Positions 56,164-64,000 of a stretch of DNA of 64,000 bases are shown in pieces. The notes below the pieces were generated by a model, which did not search any database, was not told the DNA's origin, and saw only the letters and a list, made by a program, of their open reading frames with translations. Each line of letters starts with the position of its first letter. Position 1 is the first letter of the stretch. Source of the stretch: Symsagittifera roscoffensis (taxonomy: Eukaryota; Xenacoelomorpha; Acoela; Convolutidae); NCBI RefSeq assembly GCF_963678635.1, contig NC_087070.1, forward strand, positions 16,371,840 through 16,435,839. The letters are read 5' to 3'. The translations under genes were made by a program, and so were the position numbers.

Positions 56164-58572
56164 TTCATGAATTCGAGAAGCTAAAACATTTCTAGAATTT
56201 CTGGACTAATCGATTCAAATAGATTTTTTTTGGGAAAAATTGTTGTTAAATTTAGTAATTGCTGAAACTGAAAGTTCACGTTTTCAGGGAGCTAATGATC
56301 TTGCTGTAATCCAATTGATTGTATTTAAAATTCACGCTAATTGTTCTGACCGTTCCGTAATTGGTGTCTACTTGATTTTTGGTGCTTCAATGCAAACTCG
56401 TTACGTTTTGGAGAGTGTTATCATTTTAACGCTTGTTCATTCGTTATTTTAAGATAATTTAAAAAATTCTTTAAATTTTGAGAGCATTTGTTCGAATGTT
56501 TCCGTTTTTCGGACAATCTTTGCAGCAGAAGAAATTGACTCTTTATTTATTTTGATATTTAAAAAACAATATTTTATATTTCAACATATTAAATCAACTA
56601 ATGGGTTTAGAAACATGTGATAATCAGCGAGTCCAGACTTTCATTATTTCAAATAAAGCACCAAGAAAAATGTTTAAATAATCGTTTTGTTCTAATAACG
56701 TACCAAAGGTTGGGGTTAAATACTTCTTAATTGTTCAAAGCGTAGACATAAAAACAGTATACGAAAACACCCTTAAAAGATTTTTGTAAAGTGTATCACA
56801 TTTTCCTCTGTTTAATACGGTGACACATTTTTTTATACCGCATTTTGTATGTGAATTTTTGCATTCGCTATGTCTGCTTAGTCGCCTATTGCTGGCCGCT
56901 GATTTGTTTACTCTTTTAGTTTCTGCCAGTCATTTTTAGGAAAATGTCAAATACAAGTTGGCATAAAAAACGTAAAAATAAGTTTTTTTGTAAGGTTTTT
57001 CGCGGATTTGGTTCAAGAACATTCGAAACACTCACCGTGCTTCTGCAATAATGACAGTGAAGGGAACACTGTATTGTTGTTTTTGTTGCACCGAGTTGCT
57101 GTTGCTACTCCGGTTGGACTTAGAAATTGATGTTCGTTGCTTTTTGTTAGGAGCTATCCTTAAGAAAGTTTCGAGTTTTTTCAAGATTGGTTTTATGGCA
57201 ATTGAAATTATTCAATAGATTGTTGCCATTTTGTTTCAAAAACCGCACTTTCATTAATTTATCGTGTGGCAAGTGGATTGAAAATTTTCGTTGCAAATAT
57301 TAAAAAAACTAATTGATTAAGTTTAGGAATGAGAGGGAAAAGAAGATCCAATAAAAAGCTCATAGGAATCGATAATTAAATGCTTTCCTTCGGCGCCAAG
57401 GAATTTAGAAGGAGAATCGAGAATTGTCCCCAGCTTTTTTTTGAGATATTCAGCAAGCTTGCACCATATTTTCGGCGTTAATTGTGTGCTTGCTTACGGG
57501 TGTTTCCTATTAAATTTGTGGGAAATTTTAACCCTTTAACTGCTGAATGCAAGTCTCGTAAATCCCCAATAGGTCACCGAAAATCGGTCTTTTAAAAAAG
57601 ATATTCCCCCACTTTTTGTGATAGTAACAACAGAATTTGTCTACAATAGCGATATTTTTACCTGATGTAGTTTTGCACCAGCGGTAAATTGGTAACAGAA
57701 AAAATGAGAAGAGGAGACAAAAAATTTAGTGCCCAGTGGACAAACGGTAAAATTTAAACAGTGTATTGGTGTTAAGAGAAAGTTAATTTTATGCAAGAAC
57801 TATAAAAACAGACAGAATTGATTAGTGGCTTTTTCTTCTGCAGCGTATAATGAATGGATCCATCCGAGTCTCAGAAATAAATTGTTATTTTTTCAAATAT
57901 AATGGGATACTTCAAGATAATGAAGACTTGCTGAATAAAAGCTTCAACGATTGGCCAATTTTTTATCGAATGCTGTGAAAAAATGAATCGATTCAAAAGA
58001 TAAAGGATTTTCGGCTAATGGGTGCTTCTGCTCTATGATTCGTCTGCTTGTTGTAATTAATCCCAAAATTCTCGTTCATTTATTGCAGTAACCTAAGTTA
58101 GTCGCCTATGGAGATTATTTCTGCCTTTTTTATTAACCCAGATTTTTTATTGCAAGCCATAATCTGAATTACTATGCCAACCTTTCTACTACTTTCGTGC
58201 ATGCGTCTACAGTATAAACCCCACTGTGGAGGTTAAATTTAATTTAACTTTAGGGTCCACTTCATAATGCTTCTCTGCTCCCACATTTTTTTTCCAAAAG
58301 GGAGAGATTTTTTAGGTTTTATAAATTAAAAATGCGTAAATATAGCTTGTCTTGCTTAATGGTGCAGATTATGTAATAGTGTACCAAAAGAGAGCAGATT
58401 AAAACTTGAGATACAAATTGGAAGCACGAATGACGGATTTTGTTACAAGAGGAAATTTAATAACTTCTACCTGAGAAGTTTTCAGAATTGAGATTGACAG
58501 GAAGGTAATTTGATCTGTCTTGTTAGTTTATTCCTCTGATCTCTATGATAACTATTATTTTCGGTGCTATGT
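56164..58572. other. No recognisable gene
   Basis: 2.4 kb of AT-rich sequence. Short ORFs occur but none shows a domain, splice context or compositional contrast that I can support. Confidence 0.5.
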
Positions 58573-58763
58573 AAATAAGACGACCGACAGGCCATTAAGA
58601 CGACCAAAAATTAAGACACCAAATTGGCGTTATTACCGGTAAAATGAGCAGTTCCAATTTAAGCTGTTTAAATTTCACAGGAGTACCAAATGGAGAGTCG
58701 CGTATAGCGTCGTCTTAAAGTCCCATCAAAAACGGTTGCGTATTACCGGCTGTCGTCTTATTT
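58573..58763. mobile_element. Short palindromic (MITE-like) element
   Basis: Ends AAATAAGACGAC (58573-58584) and GTCGTCTTATTT (58752-58763) are exact reverse complements. Additional TAAGACGAC motifs lie just inside both ends. It is 191 bp without coding capacity. Confidence 0.6.
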
Positions 58764-58855
58764 GCCGGTCACCATTATTTACCCTGTCTTAGAACACCCA
58801 ATGATTTCATGCGAATTAGATCTGTTGGCTTTAAAGTTATATTGCGAAATTATCG

Positions 58856-59302
58856 TTAGCAACCAAATATTCCGAAAAGCGTGAAAAGGCCTATTTTGTT
58901 GAGTCGGCTTTGACGAAGTAGTTTGGCTGCTGTTATGGGGAAAAGAATAAGCTGTCTAATAGTCTCATGGAATGGACTACCAAGTAATGCTTGTAGTTTG
59001 ATGTGATTGTAGCTTGAGTAGCTATTTCGTAAGCGAACACGAGGAGTAAGGTAATTCTGTCGCACTATCCTCCCTAAAGTGCGCAACAGAAAGATTGGTT
59101 TTGAACTTATTTCTTGATGTAACTCGTTTGAAACGTTAGCTCTGATGGTACGCCCTAATGAAAATTCACTTGGGAAAATATCAGTTGTGCTTGGTTTTGA
59201 TTTAAAAATGATGATATCTACTGGTATCGATGTCAGATAGTGATTCCAACTTCTAATCAACATATCCGTGAAAAGATTAAAGCTTTTGCACATTTTTCCC
59301 AT
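58856..59302 (-). CDS. Hypothetical 148-codon ORF, weak support
   Basis: An ATG-initiated frame of 148 codons ending near a hydrophobic GLFTLFGIFGC tail. It is moderately basic with several Arg-Leu-Arg clusters. It is the longest frame in this otherwise empty stretch but has no recognised domain, splice context or neighbour. Chance is a serious alternative. Confidence 0.2.
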   Translation of the reverse strand: MGKMCKSFNLFTDMLIRSWNHYLTSIPVDIIIFKSKPSTTDIFPSEFSLGRTIRANVSNELHQEISSKPIFLLRTLGRIVRQNYLTPRVRLRNSYSSYNHIKLQALLGSPFHETIRQLILFPITAAKLLRQSRLNKIGLFTLFGIFGC

Positions 59303-60840
59303 TCATCACTCGGGGCTCTTTTTCCATTCATCACTCGAGACCAATAGCTTTGTGTTGGAGTGTCACTAATCAAGAGCTGTATCCTGCCATGACCTGGTAG
59401 GTTCCTGCCAGGTAAATTTATCCATCAACAGTTTCACGCGTCGAAGAATTGTTGTTGAAGGTTGGGAATCATTCAAAGACGATGATAGATATGGTGTGTT
59501 GAGATAAAAGTTTTCAACGATCTTGATTCAGAAATGGCATTTAGGACAACTATGTTACCAATTTATTTTGCGCTAGTGAAAGCAAACTTGTTTTAACGAT
59601 CAAAATTTGACGTGAATCCAGCAGCATAGAATGGTCATTGGGAATTGTACAGTGATTCTTTTTAATCGAGTCATCTTGCAAAGCTCGGAAAAGTAATATA
59701 AGGAAATGCCAGGATTTTTTCACGGGGAGAAGAGGGATGCTAAGTATTTAATCAATTAAATTCGCTAAAATCTACTATGAACAAATTAATATGGTTAAAA
59801 AGAGTTTGGGTAGTGATAGCAGTAAAAAAAAGTTGAAGTTGTAGTCTAATTGAATTGGGAGGTCAGCCTCTCATGAAACTTTGTCTAAATAAGTCCGAAA
59901 AACGAACCTTGGGGCCAATTTTTCTCGAAATTTAAAGAAGTTATTCAATTTTCTATAGAATCCGATCACGACTAAAAGGGCTTTAACATAATATCACTCT
60001 TGCCCCGTTCGAGCTTTCCTCGAAGTAGTCAAAAGTGGCTGGATTTTTTGAAAAAAAAACAGACCCTAATCTATAGTGCCTTTCCATTCTTCTAGGGTAG
60101 TCGGAACAATTATGGTCAATAATGAAAAAGGGGTTCCGGTAATACGGGTTGAGGTCTTTTTGATTACTTCTGTTTTTTTTTGCATAAGCTAATATTATGA
60201 AAAATTTACAAAACCCCTGAAGTAACAAGATTAGCCGATTGCTCTGCAGGAAGAATGGAATGATTTTACCACAATAATTAGTCCGCAAAATTTTGAATCA
60301 AAATGAAATTTAAAGCGTTCATGGAGGAGTTTAAAACGTTTGTTTATGTCGTTTGACTTTTTGTTCCCTTCAATAAAAAAATGAAGTGAACGTTGTCACG
60401 CTGAAATATCTTTTTAAGCGCGGTTTTACTTGTGAGTTTTCTTATTCATTTCAAATCCATTTGCTAAATTACCCTCTCCAATAGAAAAGAGATTGGTCGA
60501 AAAAAAATGTATTTCATTTTCACTAGCGAACTTTTTGAACGTTTTCCTGCGTTCTAATATACCAATTTTTAATATCTTTACTCTAATTGGTTTATTTTTA
60601 TCGTAAAAGATTTAGTTACCAGAAAGTATGTTTTATATTGGCAGAGTTCTAAGGTAATATGTTTGTCCTTTAAAACTCAAATTTTTTGCGATCTTGACAT
60701 TTTTCAACTTTCTTGTGGCTATTTTCTTGTTTCGCATAAAGCTTCAACAAGTAAGTAATAATTTTTCAGTGTTTTTGGTAAGTTTTTCTACCGAATAAAT
60801 TTTATTAGAGTTTTTAAGGACATTTAAGTTTTTAAGTTTA
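59303..60840. other. No recognisable gene; upstream of the non-LTR element
   Basis: AT-rich, with short chance ORFs only. The last few hundred bases may be the 5' untranslated region of the non-LTR element, but its start cannot be located. Confidence 0.5.
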
Positions 60841-60844
60841 GTTT

Positions 60845-62380
60845 TTGTGTATTAATTGTTTTCTGGCACGATCATATTATTCTAAAGAAGATGATGAAGA
60901 TTCTGAACCTGAAATAAGCCTCCCAGATGTTGTACCTACGCGCGGTGGAAAGCGATACCACAAAAGCAACATCACCTCAAGAAGGAGAAGAGGAAACGAC
61001 TACGCAAGTAAATCGTTTCAAGGACCCTTTTTGGGAAGGGAGCGGCCCGGCAATAGCCGAACCGAGCACCGCCTAAAACAACCTGTAGGCTACAAAAGTC
61101 GCCTCAACGGCCGGGTGCTCAAGGTTGACGAACGACACCAGGCTAGGATTGTAAAATGGTGCCTGATGGACATACATCCGAACCCCGGGCCGAGGACAGT
61201 GGACATCAACAGGTGGGTTGAACAGAAGCTTCGGGAGATGCGAGCGCGGAATAGGAAAGAAAGACGCAGTGAAAAAAGAGGTTCCAAATGGACGCATATG
61301 CTAGCAAACCGGAGCAAAGAAGGGAAGGAGCACCTAACGGGGAAAGCGAGGAAGAAAGAGAAAGAACGGTGGAGAAGAAAAGTGAACCAGAAATTCTCAA
61401 AGAGAACCAACCTTGACTCTGAGGTAATCACGTGGAACCTGCAGAGGTGCAAAATCCAGGTGGATGGACGAGGCCGAATTCAGCATATCCTAGCAGCAGT
61501 ACAGGAGAACAAATGGGATATTATCCTGCTGTCGGAAATATCCTCAAAAGAGGAGGGGGTATGGTGGTACGAAGAGGACTCAGTCCTAATCGATGGGAAA
61601 AGAGCCGGTATTATCGTTAGAAACCATTGGGCCCAAGAGTGGAAAAAGCAAGGGAGCCAAAAATGGTTGGCCGAACGAGTAGCCATGGTAACAGTGAACA
61701 GCGTTAAGCTGATCGCAGTCTACCAGCCAGTATCGCCGAATGATATAGAAATCGACGAATACCGGAAACAGCAAGAGACAGCGATACCGTGTAGGAAAAA
61801 GGACGAAATGTTGCTCATAGGAGGAGACTACAATGCTCAAATTGGCAGGCAAGATAATACGGGAAAAGAGAGGACTCTGGGAAAGTTCGGGTTACGAGCA
61901 AACTCGGAAGCAGGGGACGAAGTCGTCGAGTGGGCGGAAAACAATAACCTGTACATCGTGGACACCTATTTTAGAAAGAATAATAGAGGTACGTGGTGTC
62001 ATCCAAGAACAGGTAATTGGTACGAGCTGGATTACTTCTTAGCTAAGAGACACAGAAATTTAATCATCAAAGATATGAAGGTGGTACGGGAAGACAGATG
62101 GTCCGATCATAGGCCCAAGATGATTAAAGTGAGCATCAGAGAAAAGAAGGAAAGATTCAACCGTACAAAACAAGAGAAAATAGACTGGCGGAAGCTACGC
62201 ATCAAGAAACATCATGATGCGTATCAGGAACACATAAGCAAGGCCTCCCTTTCAAACAAACCCTCTTGGGCAGAATTAGCAGAAACCATGAAAAGGGCAG
62301 CCAAGGCTGCTTGTGGGTTAGAAGATACAAGAAGCAAAACCAGTCAATGGATGGTAGGCCATGAAGACCGAGCAAGGTAG
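60845..62380 (+). CDS. Non-LTR retrotransposon endonuclease region (511 codons)
   Basis: The open frame begins at a TTG, so the true start is uncertain. A basic Arg/Lys-rich N-terminus contains a DIHPNPGP motif (near residue 114), common ahead of the endonuclease in CR1-like and related non-LTR elements. An AP-type endonuclease follows from about residue 195: a VITWNLQR opening, LLSEIS with the catalytic Glu, GGDYNAQIG, a Tyr-Glu-Leu-Asp-Tyr segment and the terminal WSDHRPKM (SDH) motif. It nicks target DNA to prime reverse transcription. A TAG at 62378-62380 ends the frame. The protein pattern continues beyond it, so this copy is broken. Confidence 0.85.
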   Translation: MCINCFLARSYYSKEDDEDSEPEISLPDVVPTRGGKRYHKSNITSRRRRGNDYASKSFQGPFLGRERPGNSRTEHRLKQPVGYKSRLNGRVLKVDERHQARIVKWCLMDIHPNPGPRTVDINRWVEQKLREMRARNRKERRSEKRGSKWTHMLANRSKEGKEHLTGKARKKEKERWRRKVNQKFSKRTNLDSEVITWNLQRCKIQVDGRGRIQHILAAVQENKWDIILLSEISSKEEGVWWYEEDSVLIDGKRAGIIVRNHWAQEWKKQGSQKWLAERVAMVTVNSVKLIAVYQPVSPNDIEIDEYRKQQETAIPCRKKDEMLLIGGDYNAQIGRQDNTGKERTLGKFGLRANSEAGDEVVEWAENNNLYIVDTYFRKNNRGTWCHPRTGNWYELDYFLAKRHRNLIIKDMKVVREDRWSDHRPKMIKVSIREKKERFNRTKQEKIDWRKLRIKKHHDAYQEHISKASLSNKPSWAELAETMKRAAKAACGLEDTRSKTSQWMVGHEDRAR

Positions 62381-64000
62381 TTCAAAAGCGGAATTCAAAG
62401 GGCAGTCAAAAAATGGCTAGATGCACAGCTACCGAAAGTCATGATGTTCGGGGAGGTAAATTCATTAAGAACGAAAGTGGCATACTCCTCACTGACGGGA
62501 CTGATGTCCTCGAAAGATGGCGCGAGTATTTTGACTCGCTCTCTTCCAAACCAGCCATCGGTTCTATGATGGACTCTCTTCCCATCCATGGGCCTATCAG
62601 GGAAATTACCGAAACTGAAGTTGGCAAGGCAGTTATGCATTCATCTGACGGTAAAACACCCGGACCATCGTCCATAACGGCTGAAATGCTGAAAGCCTTG
62701 GACGCATCCAATTTCTCTGTCTTGACAAGCGTTCTACAAAGTGTCATTGACTCGGGGAAAATCCCGGATGAGTGGTGCACGAGTGATACCGTGACCATCT
62801 ACAAAGGAAAAGGGGACCCCTTGCTATGTGGATCGTACAGGGGGATTCGCCTATTAGAGCACCCTATGAAGGTTTTTGAGCGTGTCATCGAATCACGCCT
62901 TCGCGGCATTGTATCGATAAATGACAGACAAAGAGGCTTTATGCCTAACCGAAGCGCAACCGATGCTATTCATCTGCTCCGTAGGTTGCAGGAAAAGTTC
63001 TTAGCAAAGAAACAAAAGCTTTATCATGTCTTTGTAGACTTAGAAAAAGCCTTCGATAAAGTACCAAGATATTTGATCGAGTGGTCTCTTAGGAGACAAT
63101 ACGTCCCTGAGAATCTAGTCAAAACGGTCATGTCGTTATACAGAAACTCGGTCTCCTGTATGAGGCGAGGAAATCAAAGGTCAAACCAATTCCAGGTCAA
63201 CACTGGTGTGCACCAGGGCTCTGTCTTGAGTCCACTGCTCTTCATTCTGATAATTGAAGAACTCACCAAGGAATGTGGTGACGGAATTCCATGGGAAATT
63301 CTGTTTGCAGACGACTTGGTGCTGACAAGTGAGACCTTCGAGGGCGTGTTGCAAAAGTTTGCAAAGTGGAGAACAATTTTTGAATCAAATGGCATGAAAG
63401 TTAACATGGACAAAACGAAGTTAATGGTTACCGGGGAAGAGGGAAAGACCATAAAGTCGGGTGATTACCCTTGTGGGGTTTGCAGCAAAGGGGTCGGTAG
63501 TAATTCTATGATGTGTACTTCATGCAGGCTATGGGTACACAGAAGGTGCAGTGGCTTGCGGGCAAGCCAACGCCTCTCTGAAACCTTTGTTTGCAAAGTT
63601 TGCCAGAATCCCAAATCCAAGGCAACAGATAGTAAAATCACACTTGCAGATGGTGAAATTGAAAAGGTGGGTCAGTTCAAATATCTGGGGGACATGCTTC
63701 ATCCGGATGGGAAGGTGGAAACTGCTGTGCGAGCCCGCATAAATTCCTTCTGGTTGAAGTTTAGAGAACTATCCAGACTCTTATTGGATAAGAATCTTCC
63801 ACTTGTTCCGCGGGTTTTGATCTACAAGAGCTGTCTGCGTCCAGTGTTGTTATATGGAGCTGAAACTTGGTCAATGACAGACTCAAATTTTAAAATATTG
63901 AGATCAACGGAACTTAAAGTACTGCGATGGGTAATTGGTACTGACCTACATATGATCGCTTCTCGTTCTATTTATGAGCGTTGCGGTATTGACCATCTAG
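62381..64000 (+). pseudogene. Non-LTR reverse transcriptase with PHD-type finger, runs off the window
   Basis: After the TAG, codons in the endonuclease frame continue a short way. From about 62450 the pattern moves to the frame that starts codons at 62452 and stays open to 64000. RT blocks are KTPGPSSI, SYRGIRLLE, NDRQRGFMPNRS, VFVDLEKAFD, GVHQGSVLSPLLF and the catalytic FADD (63304-63315). A C4HC3 cysteine cluster lies at 63472-63603, then YLGDMLHPDG and a thumb-like region. RT copies element RNA at the nick. The stop plus frameshift make this copy defective; clade is not assigned. Confidence 0.9.

Noticed and set aside
59983..60288. 101-codon minus ORF
   Set aside because: No motif, splice context or neighbour; length is expected by chance in AT-rich DNA.
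61073..61852. Minus-strand ORFs opposite the endonuclease
   Set aside because: Antisense shadows of a well-supported endonuclease frame.

Overview
This is a repeat-dominated, AT-rich piece of an animal (probably invertebrate) nuclear genome. Almost everything recognisable is retrotransposon. Single-copy gene content is at most a few isolated exons near 52.3 kb and 55-56 kb. The host group cannot be fixed from the sequence.

Region 1 (1-18714, minus strand) is one young, giant Ty3/Gypsy-type LTR retroelement. The window begins inside its 3' LTR and contains the complete 5' LTR (about 18305-18714). The two LTRs differ at 2 of 225 shared bases. Reading leftward from the 5' LTR the element carries a long leader, a small basic ORF, gag and protease, a 1349-aa pol (RT, RNase H, integrase), a hydrophobic micro-ORF, a membrane-anchor ORF continued past an in-frame TAA by a 380-codon ORF with no Met codon, an 872-aa envelope-like glycoprotein, and a 602-aa ORF of unknown function. 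Two downstream junctions are ATGA stop-start overlaps and a third is a 13-nt overlap. This cassette is the most striking thing in the window.

Region 2 (18715-22600) holds a decayed plus-strand fragment of an older Gypsy family, cut by a GA microsatellite, then one copy of an 855-bp dispersed repeat. The giant element has inserted next to this fragment.

Region 3 (22773-39500, minus strand) is a second, heavily decayed giant Gypsy element of the same family as that fragment. It has gag with two zinc knuckles, protease, RT, RNase H, an integrase split by an AT-rich insert, and then about 8 kb of non-standard coding relic. That relic includes a macro-domain-like segment, an SGNH/GDSL-hydrolase-like segment and about 6 kb with no recognised domain.

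Region 4 (39660-55000) is non-coding and repetitive: a TA microsatellite, GGAGGGT-type minisatellites, a tandem duplication of about 4.65 kb (two copies), a 165-170-bp satellite, a TIR element, an exact 61-bp duplication and a tRNA-like sequence.

Region 5 (55000-60840) is sparse, with possible exons and a short palindromic element. Region 6 (60845-64000, plus strand) is a non-LTR retrotransposon with an AP-type endonuclease and a reverse transcriptase that carries a PHD-type C4HC3 cysteine cluster. It runs off the window end.
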